DNA from: Sulfurovum sp. UBA1140
Lineage (GTDB): Bacteria > Campylobacterota > Campylobacteria > Campylobacterales > Sulfurovaceae
NCBI GenBank assembly: GCA_002311915.1
Contig: DCAF01000051.1
Coordinates: 1,102 to 41,409 of the forward strand
Length of the DNA: 40,308 nucleotides
Direction of reading: 5' to 3'
Part shown: piece after piece, positions 31,501 through 39,562 of the stretch
How positions within the stretch are numbered: position 1 is the stretch's first letter
Layout: the number at the start of each line of letters is the position of its first letter
Translations under genes and position numbers: made by a program
Notes under the pieces: generated by a model
What the model saw: only the letters and a program-made list of their open reading frames with translations
The model's database searches: none
What the model was told of the DNA's origin: nothing

Positions 31501-31906
31501 CTTTTGGATTCTTGGTCTCTTTATAAAGCCCAACATCAACCCATGCTGTTAGTCCACAAGCAGCTTCACAGTTTGAACAGGCTGTTGGTATTAACATATA
31601 CTCGGTGGCTTTAATCCCCTCTGGGTTATCTTCGGTTTTTACACCATTTCTGCTTGTTCCTCCACGTTTCCAATCTTGACCATCAAGCTCTGTAAAGCTG
31701 TCCCACTCTGCATGAGGAGGATAGAATGCCAAATTGTCAGGTGTTGCTGTAAATTTGGTATCACTTGCCATAGCAGGGGTATCAACAATTGTTGAAAATA
31801 CACCTTTGGCAACGGTAGCACCTGCTACAGTATAGGCTGTTCCTTTTAGGAATGTTCGTCTACTTTCAAAGAAAGAAGATGTTGTTTTATTCATTTTCTT
31901 AACCAT
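28556..31906 (-). CDS. Tat-exported molybdopterin oxidoreductase catalytic subunit (PsrA/PhsA/TtrA-like)
   Basis: A large, 1116-aa enzyme. A twin-arginine signal, SRRTFLKG (15-22), sends it folded to the periplasm. A [4Fe-4S] site C110-x2-C113-x3-C117...C156 precedes the bis-molybdopterin core; Cys252 in HTNICSAGARQG is the probable Mo ligand, as in the polysulfide/thiosulfate/tetrathionate/arsenate reductase branch. The C-terminal molybdopterin-dinucleotide domain (about 860-1060) is present. The protein is much longer than PsrA (about 750 aa) and nearer TtrA, so the substrate is open: polysulfide, tetrathionate, arsenate or another sulfur compound, or the reverse oxidation. AGGAGAAATAT precedes the ATG. 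It is the last gene of a B-C-A operon, ten bases after the NrfD-type subunit. Confidence 0.92.
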   Translation of the reverse strand: MVKKMNKTTSSFFESRRTFLKGTAYTVAGATVAKGVFSTIVDTPAMASDTKFTATPDNLAFYPPHAEWDSFTELDGQDWKRGGTSRNGVKTEDNPEGIKATEYMLIPTACSNCEAACGLTAWVDVGLYKETKNPKDLKVRKYMGNPLHAGSRGRNCAKGYAAQSQMYDPDRIPFPLKRAPGSKRGEGKWVRTTWDQAMKEIGTKMHNTLKVGDEMSRKMIMYHVGRPNENGFGHRVPHSMGCDGYDSHTNICSAGARQGTIQWFNDDRNSPDWENANLIFLQSSHAADAGHYFQQAAGKIADARKRGAKMVVMDPRMSNSAGMADLWVPCWPGTETALYLYLANRVLNEKDVNGNDLVDHEFVQNWMNWDQMMDNKEYLALLVEKGYIASVPQGDTYEDFIAMIQEMYSGYTLDFVTKECRIEARIVEKLYDMFIDAGARVATYIWRAGPIAHRGGWMIARSAFLALGLRGAMAGDKGGVGMHHWHVISVNGKGDKATVAGERPPKVDVWNEIAWPPEYPLSSYEMSHIMPHLLMDDEWRKKWNDKGLNIPEKLAVWIPRMYNPVWINPDGFRWIEALKREDKIEMSFNLSPTWSETNWYCDYILPTGLAGERHDQHSEATMPARWLSFRQPALRVALEKMGWKAKDPARATLEAHVQSGLGEIWEEVEFWANMMVHYVDPDGSLGVRKYWASKEDPTRAVTIAEWYQAAFDKLPNLKKTAKAKYPESKYPNYELMRDMGTWLEEDNIFKPQERPLKKVGDTYIAHGHEYNERDVEKDKYGRLIVESDEHNEKHAIGVEINGEVKQGFHTLSRKAEFFSEWFAEWKWPEYAIPIYPKTKEERKKMVHIVTQVHHDFMDESKNEFALNTVFRLPYNIHTRSVNSKHLMEISQNHNPVWINTDDAKRMNIKQGDAIKVTITDTVSGLDSGYFIAMAVPTEATMPGVMANSHHAGRWKLKNAIDIPGFSHKLGVMGLGAPLYDMTMDGKVGTLKPTQGIKAGLLENKDSWQFKEFNKDLDNIWWDGLSGAWQNAVAPSHPDPIAGNHAWHQKVRVELAGAKDQIGDIWVNYDNNMKVYQAWRDKLTRPLNSSDTLRRPKHIKRPAVPLSHKAYSVKLAD

Positions 31907-31916
31907 ATATTTCTCC

Positions 31917-32867
31917 TTAACTTAACGGTAGTAGTTGTGGAATTTTTAGCCACACATCTTTTGCCATATAGAGACCAATGAGCGTGGTAACTGCTGCAAA
32001 TCTCATGAGCGTTGGATTGTAATTGGTCATACTCCCTTTGGCGATAAAGAATGGAATGATAAACCCAAGCACCATAGCAAACCAAAACTGTACATTATAG
32101 GCTCCACCAGAGTGAACAAATGCTAAAGTCGCTTCAACCTCTGCTGCTTTAAATGAGAAGAAGTATTCACCCATATACATGGTGAATGAGAACGCTACAG
32201 AAAATGCCAATATCATGGCTAAATCTTTTTTAACCTCTGCAGACCATTTTTCAGAGATTAGAATAAGCGAGGCACTACCTACCATAAAGGCAGCCAACAG
32301 CATCTGAATTAACTCAGGTGCGCCTACCCACAGCTCTCTGGCACTCGATTGTGCCATAATAATAGCCGTATACATGGTTACAGGAAGTGCCAAGAATACG
32401 ACAAATGGGAAAACTTTTTCATACAGAGAGCTTTTTGCTCTAACCGATTTTGCAATGCTACAGTGTCTTCTAAAGTCAGGGAACGCATCAAATGCACCAA
32501 TCACTGCCATGAGCATAATCAGTCCTGTAAAGAGTGAAGCCATCCATGCACCAACGGTAATTGCAGATGTCCAGTGAGGATGCAAGAAGATATTAATCAT
32601 TCTTAATGGTTGGTGTAAATCTATCAATGTAAAGAACAAGAAGATATTTAGAGCAATAAAAGAGATAAGAGGCATTAACCATCTAAGATTAGGCATCTCC
32701 TCTTTTTTGTGTCTATGGAGTAAGAAAGCACCCACAAGTACAACACCTGTACCGATACTTTTTGCCCACATATTAAGTGTAATCATCCAACCCCAGATAA
32801 TTCCAGGAAGTGCAATATCAAGCGTTACAACTGCTTTGGTTGCTTCTATGACTGTACCGTGATCCAT
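31917..32867 (-). CDS. NrfD/PsrC-family membrane anchor subunit
   Basis: A 316-aa protein with eight or nine membrane helices, of the NrfD/PsrC type, which exchanges electrons between the quinone pool and the periplasmic iron-sulfur subunit. Recognisable features are the first helix VTLDIALPGIIWGWMITLNM, SIGTGVVLVGAFLLHRHKK, FFTLIDLHQPLRM (the conserved loop with Asp/His before the next helix) and SARELWVGAPELIQ. The start ATG overlaps the stop of the iron-sulfur gene by one base (TAATG), and the next gene follows after ten bases. All three genes form one tight operon on the minus strand. Confidence 0.93.
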   Translation of the reverse strand: MDHGTVIEATKAVVTLDIALPGIIWGWMITLNMWAKSIGTGVVLVGAFLLHRHKKEEMPNLRWLMPLISFIALNIFLFFTLIDLHQPLRMINIFLHPHWTSAITVGAWMASLFTGLIMLMAVIGAFDAFPDFRRHCSIAKSVRAKSSLYEKVFPFVVFLALPVTMYTAIIMAQSSARELWVGAPELIQMLLAAFMVGSASLILISEKWSAEVKKDLAMILAFSVAFSFTMYMGEYFFSFKAAEVEATLAFVHSGGAYNVQFWFAMVLGFIIPFFIAKGSMTNYNPTLMRFAAVTTLIGLYMAKDVWLKIPQLLPLS

Positions 32868-33634
32868 TAGTGGTGTCCTCCTTTTTCTTTTTTATTCTCA
32901 TCTTGACCCTGTTCAAACTCTAAAAAACTCTCATTGGTCAAGTGGTCATTATGTCCACCAAAAATAGGAGTGATAAATCTGTCTAAAATAGAGTGGTTAG
33001 GATCACCAATGGTATCGAGTGTGGTGATGTTGTTAAACAGACCATATCCTTCGATTCTTTCATGTGCCAATGGATTAAGTGTTTGGTTACCACCACCCAC
33101 ATAGTAGTGTTTAGGATCCGTGTGTTTTTCAGGTTTACGCACCTGTACTGCACCCCGATGTTCCATAATATATCTTGAAATATGAGAAGTTTCATCTTCA
33201 ACATCTCCAAAAATATTGGCTTCAACAGGACAAGCAACCACACAAGCAGGCATCAATCCACTCTCTACACGGTGTGCACAGTAGGTACATTTATCAGCAG
33301 TGTTGCTCTCTGGATCCATATAGATAGCACCATAAGGACATGCCATCATACATCCTGCACAACCGATACATCTAGCACTGTCAATATTAACAATACCATT
33401 GTCTAAGTAGTGTAGTGCAGATACCGGACAGATTCTCTCACACGGTGCATTTTCACAATGATTACATCTAAGTGGTGTAAACGAACGAGAAGTATCAGGG
33501 AATGTCCCCATATCTATATACTTTACACGTAAACGCCACGAGCTTAATGGCACTTCATTTTCAACTTTACAGGCAATCTCGCACCCCTTGCAACCCATGC
33601 AAAGATTAAGATCGACTAAAAAACCTAACTTCAT
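32867..33634 (-). CDS. Four-cluster [4Fe-4S] electron transfer subunit (PsrB-like)
   Basis: A 255-aa subunit with sixteen cysteines in four groups: C12/15/18/22, C57/60/65/69, C89/92/95/99 and C116/119/131/135, enough for four [4Fe-4S] clusters as in PsrB, TtrB and DmsB. There is no signal peptide, so it is probably exported bound to the Tat-dependent catalytic subunit. A C-terminal extension after residue 150 is His-rich (ends KKEKGGHH). It is the first gene of the operon, with a strong AGGAGG six bases or so before the ATG. The promoter should lie in the AT-rich 33635-33876 gap, where TAATAT and TATAAC hexamers are seen but none stands out. Confidence 0.95.
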   Translation of the reverse strand: MKLGFLVDLNLCMGCKGCEIACKVENEVPLSSWRLRVKYIDMGTFPDTSRSFTPLRCNHCENAPCERICPVSALHYLDNGIVNIDSARCIGCAGCMMACPYGAIYMDPESNTADKCTYCAHRVESGLMPACVVACPVEANIFGDVEDETSHISRYIMEHRGAVQVRKPEKHTDPKHYYVGGGNQTLNPLAHERIEGYGLFNNITTLDTIGDPNHSILDRFITPIFGGHNDHLTNESFLEFEQGQDENKKEKGGHH

Positions 33635-33876
33635 GTTTCCTCCTATATTTCTAAGTTATAATTATTATTATCAAAATTAATTAATAGGATAAAATAATTT
33701 TTACTAATAGAAGTATATTAGCATATATTTGTAAAACATTAAAGATTTTCTTTTTTTATTTAAATTATTGAGATAGAAAGGAGTAGATAAGTATCAATTT
33801 ATTTAAAGGAAACTTGATACTTCAATAGAGACTATTTAAGTAATCAACAAAACTAATATTTAAATTTAAAATAATA

Positions 33877-34902
33877 TTAAATATTAAAATAAAATGTTGA
33901 CCCTTTATCCTCTTCACTCTCTATTAATAGCAGGGTATGGTGCAGTTTTAAAATCTGTTTTACAATTGCCAACCCCAATCCCATAGAGTTGTCCCAGCTG
34001 TGTTCATCGGTACGAAAAAACTTTTTGGTAACTTTGTCAATATTTTTACTCGATATGCCCACCCCTTTATCTGTAACTGATATTTGGTTTTGGGTGATAC
34101 CAATCTCAATTGGCTCTTTAGAGTATTTTAGGGCATTTTCTATTAAGTTTTTCATTACAATTTCCATTAAAGCTTTGTCGGCTTTGACCACTAAATGATG
34201 CTCTTCAACCCTGATTTGACGCTCTTTATATCTCTCTTCTAAGTTTGAAGCGACCTCTCGAATAAGGGGATACATATCAAATTTACTTAAATGAAGTCGC
34301 TGTTCACCACTCTCAAATCGGTTCCAAAGTAATAAACGACTAAGAAGCTCTTCTATTTTTTCACCATTATTATAGATTTTAGTTAGAAACTTTTTACGCA
34401 AAGCAGGGGGAATGTCGTCATCATCATTGAGTGTCTGAGCATAACCCATGGTCGCAGCAATGGGGTTACGAAACTCATGAGCAATGGCAGAGAGCATATC
34501 GGAACGTTGACGATTCTTTAATTTTATCTTTGCAGTATATTTTCTCTTTTTCTTATTTTCGTTTTTTATTTTTCGTAAAATTTGAATAAGTCGTAGGTTA
34601 ATAGTCTCGAATTCTCGTGTAAAGAAACGGGCTTTACGGCTACCCTCATCAAACTCCTCTACCCCTGAGAGATATTTCTCTACAATCTTAAGCTCTTTTT
34701 TTACCTGCCTTGCAACAACATATACCGATGATAAAATCAATAACAGTGCCAAGACAAAAAGAGCCACATGAAAAGCCGTATTTTGAATCTCTTTAGGTAC
34801 GGTGACGATAATCAACGTATAAAGAGTGGTTACGATAATAATAATGGTAACCAGCCGAGCAATAACATATTCGGTTAAAGAGGGTCTTCGATATAACAAC
34901 AA
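33877..34902 (-). CDS. Sensor histidine kinase without adjacent regulator
   Basis: A 341-aa kinase with two membrane helices (about 12-33 and 45-64) enclosing only a short periplasmic loop of about ten residues, a long basic helical linker (about 105-135: KIKNENKKKRKYTAK), H-box SAIAHEFRNPIAATMGYAQT (His142) and a HATPase domain (NLIENALKYS, DKGVGIS, MGLGLAIVKQI). The tiny loop suggests membrane or cytoplasmic sensing. The start is one of two tandem TTG codons (34902 or 34899); AAAGG is better spaced for 34899. No response regulator lies next to it. It follows dapE and a small coiled-coil gene with 11 bases spacing, so is part of that operon. Confidence 0.9.
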   Translation of the reverse strand: MLLYRRPSLTEYVIARLVTIIIIVTTLYTLIIVTVPKEIQNTAFHVALFVLALLLILSSVYVVARQVKKELKIVEKYLSGVEEFDEGSRKARFFTREFETINLRLIQILRKIKNENKKKRKYTAKIKLKNRQRSDMLSAIAHEFRNPIAATMGYAQTLNDDDDIPPALRKKFLTKIYNNGEKIEELLSRLLLWNRFESGEQRLHLSKFDMYPLIREVASNLEERYKERQIRVEEHHLVVKADKALMEIVMKNLIENALKYSKEPIEIGITQNQISVTDKGVGISSKNIDKVTKKFFRTDEHSWDNSMGLGLAIVKQILKLHHTLLLIESEEDKGSTFYFNI

Positions 34903-34913
34903 TAAACCTTTAA

Positions 34914-35138
34914 TTACGCCGTTGCGTGTTCATGTTCACGAAGTTGGGCTTTTAAAATTTTTATTTTTTTAGCATAACCATCCAACTCTTCTTGAATTTC
35001 ACTTGACTCCCACTCATCGTCTGCCCACTCTAAATCATCTTTTTTAGTCCGATACGCTTTAAGCAGTTTTTCAATGGTTGCTTTGGTCTCTTGGGCATTA
35101 AACTCTTGGGTTGTCTCTTCTTGGGTTTGAGCATACAT
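34914..35138 (-). CDS. Small acidic coiled-coil protein (74 aa)
   Basis: Not recognised. Highly charged and helical with heptad-like pattern (ETKATIEKLLKAYRTKKDDL; EIQEELDGYAKKIKILKAQL), no cysteines, no signal. It lies between dapE (15 bases upstream) and the histidine kinase (11 bases downstream), probably one transcript. The ATG at 35138 is preceded by AAAGGATTACAAA. It could be a small partner of the kinase, but only co-location supports that. Confidence 0.65.
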   Translation of the reverse strand: MYAQTQEETTQEFNAQETKATIEKLLKAYRTKKDDLEWADDEWESSEIQEELDGYAKKIKILKAQLREHEHATA

Positions 35139-35153
35139 TTTGTAATCCTTTGA

Positions 35154-36260
35154 TTAAAATCTTTCTACTATCTTAACAAAAATTTTATAAAGACTCTCCA
35201 CCTCTTTAATAGAAGTTCGTTCATTTAACCCATGTATCCTATCATTGATGACACCAAACTCCACAACTTCGATGCCATAAGGGGCAATGTGTCGCCCGTC
35301 ACTCGTGCCTCCTGCTGTTGAGAGCTTGGTCTCTACTCCTGTAATATCTCGAATGGCATCACGCAGTGTATTAACAATAAGCGAGTCACGATTGGTAACA
35401 AATGGGTAAGAACCCTGCTGTAATTCTAGTTCATAGTTTAACCCATGAAATTTCTCTGCAATGTATTTTTCTATAGAGGCTTGGGAGGTTTTGGTTGAAT
35501 TTCGTACATTAAACATCGCTTTTAAGCTATGAGGCGTAACATTGGTCACTTCCATTCCTGCACGAATATCGGTAATAACCATCTTACTTGGAGCAAAATT
35601 ATCATCTCCATTGTCAAGTTCATACGCCGCAATGGCAGAGAGAACAGGAGCTATATCATGAATTGGGTTAATTGCTTTTTCAGGATAGGCAGCGTGACCC
35701 TGTTTCCCTTTAAGGGTCAAATAGCCATTAATTGAGCCTCTTCTGCCTATTTTTATGGCATCTCCAAACACCTCTTCACAGGTAGGTTCGGCGATAATAC
35801 AGTAATCGGGTAGAAGGTCAATGGCTTTAAGGTGTTTTAATACAATTTGTGTTCCATACGTCCCATCCCCCTCTTCATCAGAGGTCAACAGAAGCGAAAG
35901 CCTTCCTTTAAAGTTTTGACACTCTCGCATGGCTTGAACAAACGCAGCGACACCACTCTTCATATCTTGCGTACCCCGAGCATAAATCATCCCCTCTTTA
36001 ATTACAGGAATAAAAGGGTTGGTCTCCCACCCCTCTCCTGCTGGAACCACATCAACATGTCCTGCAAAACAGAGGTGTTCTCCTTCAGCAAATTTTTTGG
36101 TTAAAAAGAGATTTTTTACCCCACCTTCATTGACCCACGTTGCTTCAAAATCTGCCAAATAGTTCTCGATATAACTCAACAGTCCACCATCATCGGGGGT
36201 TACTGATTTACTACTAAGTAGTTTTAATAAGAGGTCGATAACATCTAATTTTTTTTCCAT
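35154..36260 (-). CDS. dapE: Succinyl-diaminopimelate desuccinylase
   Basis: A 368-aa M20-family di-zinc hydrolase that releases succinate from N-succinyl-LL-diaminopimelate in lysine/peptidoglycan precursor synthesis. Metal ligands are visible: His68 in FAGHVDVVP with Asp70, Asp99 in ARGTQDMKSG, the Glu-Glu pair in TSDEEGDGTYGT (129-130), Glu in IIAEPT and His near the end (SDGRHIAPYG). The dimerisation domain carries GRRGSINGYLTLKGKQGHAA. Length matches E. coli DapE (375 aa). It is first in a unit with the small coiled-coil and kinase genes. Confidence 0.95.
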   Translation of the reverse strand: MEKKLDVIDLLLKLLSSKSVTPDDGGLLSYIENYLADFEATWVNEGGVKNLFLTKKFAEGEHLCFAGHVDVVPAGEGWETNPFIPVIKEGMIYARGTQDMKSGVAAFVQAMRECQNFKGRLSLLLTSDEEGDGTYGTQIVLKHLKAIDLLPDYCIIAEPTCEEVFGDAIKIGRRGSINGYLTLKGKQGHAAYPEKAINPIHDIAPVLSAIAAYELDNGDDNFAPSKMVITDIRAGMEVTNVTPHSLKAMFNVRNSTKTSQASIEKYIAEKFHGLNYELELQQGSYPFVTNRDSLIVNTLRDAIRDITGVETKLSTAGGTSDGRHIAPYGIEVVEFGVINDRIHGLNERTSIKEVESLYKIFVKIVERF

Positions 36261-36284
36261 ATTTTATTGCCTTTTTTATAAATT

Positions 36285-36731
36285 TTATTTGGTTTCATTT
36301 TCTATTTTAATATAATCAAACCACTTAATATAGTCACGAGGATTCTCACGGTATCCCATTTGGGTGGTATAAATATTTTCATTCTCTCCCACCATAAAAA
36401 TTGCAGGAACACCCTCTACCTCGTAAATAAAGGGGTAGTCATCATCATCTTTATCTAAAAAAAGTACGATAAATTCACTTTTTAACCGTTTAAGTAGTTC
36501 AGGGTCTTGTAGTGTGGTATCTTTTAACCGTTTACACCATGGACAGTGTTGGGTACTAAAAAGAATAAATAGACTCTTCTTCTGCTCTTTGGCTTGGATT
36601 AATGCCTCATCATAGTCATTATAAATGTGAATGGTTGAGCCTAATAGATTTTTGGGTGATTCTGCTTTTTGGGTGGTGTCACTACACGCGACTAGAAAGA
36701 GTGTTAAGAGTAGAAATATAACTTTTTTCAT
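36285..36731 (-). CDS. Thioredoxin-fold lipoprotein with CPWC motif
   Basis: A 148-aa periplasmic lipoprotein: MKKVIFLLLTLFLVACSD ends in a lipobox (Cys16), and a thioredoxin-like domain follows with Cys63-Pro-Trp-Cys66 (ILFSTQHCPWCKRLKDTTLQ) and the cis-Pro loop EVEGVPAIFMVG. It probably reduces or isomerises disulfides, or supplies reductant for cytochrome c or sulfur metabolism, like SoxW/thioredoxin_7 proteins. The frame is open for 20 further codons upstream, but AGGAAACTT before 36731 and the lipoprotein signal fix the start there. Confidence 0.88.
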   Translation of the reverse strand: MKKVIFLLLTLFLVACSDTTQKAESPKNLLGSTIHIYNDYDEALIQAKEQKKSLFILFSTQHCPWCKRLKDTTLQDPELLKRLKSEFIVLFLDKDDDDYPFIYEVEGVPAIFMVGENENIYTTQMGYRENPRDYIKWFDYIKIENETK

Positions 36732-36787
36732 AAGTTTCCTAATTGTTTGGTTTTGGTTATAGATTTTTATTATATTATAGCGAAAAA

Positions 36788-36884
36788 CCACCTCTCTTTA
36801 GGGGGTGGATGAAAGCGTAATTTTGTTGAATTGTTCGATTACTCAAACAATTAAGCTCCAAAAAACACATCTTTAGGGGGTGGA
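36788..36884. repeat. Hairpin plus 15-base direct repeat in the serC leader region
   Basis: TCTTTAGGGGGTGGA occurs exactly at 36795-36809 and 36870-36884, 75 bases apart. The first copy is the right arm of a hairpin (CCACCTC ... GGGGTGG), the second is flanked by CTCCA/TGGAG (36856-36884). The hairpin style (CTTTAG loop, GGATGAA after it) recalls ends of IS200/IS605-type elements. The rest of the 36732-37026 gap is AT-rich with the serC ribosome binding site (AGGAG) at its end. Confidence 0.5.
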
Positions 36885-37026
36885 GTTGTCAATATATCTA
36901 GTTTTGATAGAGGGCAATAAGAAAAAGTAAATTCACAAACAAAAAACAATAAAAATAGGCATATTCTATTTGAGTTTAAACTTCTTTTGAGATAATACAT
37001 TATCATAAAAAATATTAGGAGAAGTA

Positions 37027-38121
37027 ATGAATAGAATATTCAATTTCGGTGCAGGACCATCTGCAATACCAACAGAGGTTTTAGAAGAGGCACAAAAGAA
37101 TTTATTAGATTATAAGGGTGAAGGACTTTCAATTATGGAGGCTTCTCATCGCTCTAAAATGTATGACGAGGTACACACCGAAGCGATAGATGTAATGAAA
37201 GAACTTTATAAAATACCAGAAGATTATGATGTACTGCTTTTACAAGGTGGAGCATCACTACAGTTTGCCATGGTTCCACTTAACCTCTATCAAGGTGGAA
37301 AAGTTCAATATGTTGATTCGGGGAGCTGGTCATCTAAAGCGATTAAAGAGGCAAAAGTTCAAAACTTAAATATGGAGATTGTTGCAGACTCTAAAGCGAC
37401 TACTTATGATAGAATTCCTGAAGATATAGTTTTTGATGATGAGGCTGATTATGCCTACATTACTTCAAACAATACCATCTATGGAACAGGGTATAAAGAG
37501 TTTCCTAGTACCAAAGCACCTTTAGTTGTTGATGCTTCTAGTGATATTTTCTCGTATCCTGTAGATTGGTCAAAAGTTGATTTAATGTTTGCAGGAGCTC
37601 AAAAAAATGCAGGACCTTCAGGGTTAACGATTGTTATTATTAAAAAAGAGCTACTTGATAGAGTTGGTGAGAGTGTTCCTACTATTTTAAGATATAAAAC
37701 ACATGCCGAGAAAGATTCACTTTATCATACACCACCAACCTTTGGTATCTATATTTTAAATTTAACACTTAATTGGTTAAAACGAAATGGTGGAATTGAA
37801 GGGATTGCAAAGCAGAATGAAGCAAAAGCAGGATTGCTCTATGACGCGATTGATAACAGCAACGGTTTCTATGTGGGACATGCCCAAAAAGATTCACGTT
37901 CACTTATGAATGTTTCCTTTAATATCAAAGATGCCAGTGGTGAAAAAAATTCAGAACTTGAAGCCAAATTTGTTAAATTAGCAACCGAAGCGAAAATGAT
38001 TGGACTTAAAGGTCACCGTTCTATTGGTGGACTTAGAGCTTCTATCTATAATGCAATGACCACCGAGGGTGTTCAAGCATTGATTGATTTTATGGAAACT
38101 TTTCAAAAAGAGAACAGCTAA
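37027..38121 (+). CDS. serC: Phosphoserine aminotransferase
   Basis: A 364-aa PLP enzyme that transaminates 3-phosphohydroxypyruvate to phosphoserine in serine synthesis, and may also serve pyridoxine synthesis. Signature features are FGAGPSAIP (N-terminal), EASHRSKMYDEVH, LLQGGASLQFAMVPLNL, SNNTIYGTGY, VVDASSDIFS and the PLP lysine Lys193 in AGAQKNAGPSGL; RSIGGLRASIYNAM lies near the C-terminus. AGGAGAAGTA precedes the ATG. The serA-like gene starts one base after its stop, so the two steps of the pathway are encoded together (serCA operon). Confidence 0.97.
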   Translation: MNRIFNFGAGPSAIPTEVLEEAQKNLLDYKGEGLSIMEASHRSKMYDEVHTEAIDVMKELYKIPEDYDVLLLQGGASLQFAMVPLNLYQGGKVQYVDSGSWSSKAIKEAKVQNLNMEIVADSKATTYDRIPEDIVFDDEADYAYITSNNTIYGTGYKEFPSTKAPLVVDASSDIFSYPVDWSKVDLMFAGAQKNAGPSGLTIVIIKKELLDRVGESVPTILRYKTHAEKDSLYHTPPTFGIYILNLTLNWLKRNGGIEGIAKQNEAKAGLLYDAIDNSNGFYVGHAQKDSRSLMNVSFNIKDASGEKNSELEAKFVKLATEAKMIGLKGHRSIGGLRASIYNAMTTEGVQALIDFMETFQKENS

Positions 38122-38122
38122 C

Positions 38123-39289
38123 ATGTTAAAAATTCAAACACTTAATCCAATCTCTGCTAAGGGGTTGGATCTTTTTCCTCGTGATGGGTATGAGGTGGCT
38201 AGTGAGTTTAGCACTCCTGATGCCATTGTGGTACGAAGTTTTAAAATGCACGACATGGAGTTGCCTTCAAACCTTAAAGCCATTGCTAGAGCAGGGGCAG
38301 GGGTGAATAATATTCCTTTAGATAGATGTACCAATCAAGGTATTGTCGTATTTAATACCCCAGGGGCAAATGCCAATGCCGTTAAAGAGTTGGTCTTAAC
38401 AGGTCTTCTATTGGCTTCACGTGATGTTGTTGGTGGTATTAATTGGGTACAGAGTATTGCTGATAAGGGTGATGAGGTCTCTAAATTGGTAGAGAAGGGT
38501 AAATCTAATTTTGGGGGTAATGAACTCAAAGGTAAACGACTGGGTATTATTGGATTAGGAGCCATTGGTGCAATGGTTGCCAATACTGCGTTGGAGTTTG
38601 GCATGGAGGTTGTGGGTTATGACCCTTATCTTTCGGTTGAAGCAGCGTGGGAACTCTCTAGTGAGATAGAGAAAGCGACAGGCTTAGAGACACTGCTCTC
38701 GAATGTTGATTACATTAGTATCCATGTGCCACTGCTTGATAGTACCAAAGGGATGTTTAACCACGAAAAATTTGCCATGATGAAAGATGGTATAAGTATT
38801 ATGAACTTTGCCCGAGGTGGATTGGTGGATGATACTGATTTAAAAGAGGCATTAAAATCAGGAAAAGTATCTACCTATGTGACCGATTTTCCAACAGCTG
38901 ATGTGTTGGGGGTAAAAGGGATTATTCCTATTCCTCATCTTGGGGCTTCTACAGAAGAGTCAGAAGAGAATTGTGCGATTATGGCAGTTAATCAGACCAA
39001 AGATTATTTAGAGAATGGAAACATTAGAAATTCGGTGAACTTTCCTAAATGTTACTTGTCTAAAACAGTGGGTGAGAAACGGGTGACCATTGCAAACCAT
39101 AATATTCCGAATATTATTAGTGAAGTAACTACTGTATTCGCAAATCATAATATTAATATTTGTGACCTTTTGAATAAAAGTAAGGGTGATATTGCTTATA
39201 ATATTATAGATGTTAATGGTGATTTAACTGATGAGGCAATCAATGAGTTAAAAAGTATAACAGGTGTTATTACTGTTAGAGTCATTTAG
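38123..39289 (+). CDS. serA: D-3-phosphoglycerate dehydrogenase
   Basis: A 388-aa NAD-dependent dehydrogenase, the first enzyme of serine synthesis. The Rossmann motif GIIGLGAIGAMVAN is at 141-154, with RAGAGVNNIPL, TPGANANAVKELVL, the substrate/catalytic region FARGGLVDDTDL and a His in PIPHLGASTEESEENC acting with the catalytic Glu. The C-terminus (about 315-388: NHNIPNIISEVTTVFANHNI) is an ACT-type domain, so serine feedback is likely. The frame is open upstream inside serC, but the ATG at 38123 directly after the serC stop with AAAGAGAA before it is chosen. It forms an operon with serC. Confidence 0.95.
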   Translation: MLKIQTLNPISAKGLDLFPRDGYEVASEFSTPDAIVVRSFKMHDMELPSNLKAIARAGAGVNNIPLDRCTNQGIVVFNTPGANANAVKELVLTGLLLASRDVVGGINWVQSIADKGDEVSKLVEKGKSNFGGNELKGKRLGIIGLGAIGAMVANTALEFGMEVVGYDPYLSVEAAWELSSEIEKATGLETLLSNVDYISIHVPLLDSTKGMFNHEKFAMMKDGISIMNFARGGLVDDTDLKEALKSGKVSTYVTDFPTADVLGVKGIIPIPHLGASTEESEENCAIMAVNQTKDYLENGNIRNSVNFPKCYLSKTVGEKRVTIANHNIPNIISEVTTVFANHNINICDLLNKSKGDIAYNIIDVNGDLTDEAINELKSITGVITVRVI

Positions 39290-39306
39290 TCTTTTTTGTA
39301 AAGCTC

Positions 39307-39356
39307 GGAATCGGAAGGCTCTGCCTCCGTTATTCGGGCGTAAACGCTCCGTTTCC
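39307..39356. repeat. Palindromic element, copy D
   Basis: 50 bases starting 18 bases after the serA stop. Outer arms GGAATCGG / CCGTTTCC, hairpins GGC-TCT-GCC and GGGCG-TAAA-CGCTC, linker CCGTTATTCG. Read on the minus strand it gives GNGAFTPE, stop, RRQSLPIP, the same peptide as the copy inside the CusB-like gene but for the stop and one residue. The rest of 39290-39562 is AT-rich leader of the next gene. It could also act as a serCA transcript end. Confidence 0.8.
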
Positions 39357-39562
39357 AAATGTAACCACTTTTTAATAAGTGAAACCACCAAAAAAAACTC
39401 TTCACAGTAATTAACAACAACAAAATAAATCTTTTTATCTAAAAAGCACTTTTTAGTATGAAATCTTAAGTTTTTTCAGATAAATACAGCGATTATGAAG
39501 ATAAAACTTCTTATCATTAAAATATCCCTGTAAAACAGGAATAGTTAATTAAAGGAGAACGA

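Noticed and set aside
38084..38122. Upstream start of serA inside serC
   Set aside because: The extension reads MILWKLFKKRTAN, unlike the family N-terminus; the ATG at 38123 directly follows the serC stop with a suitable ribosome binding site.
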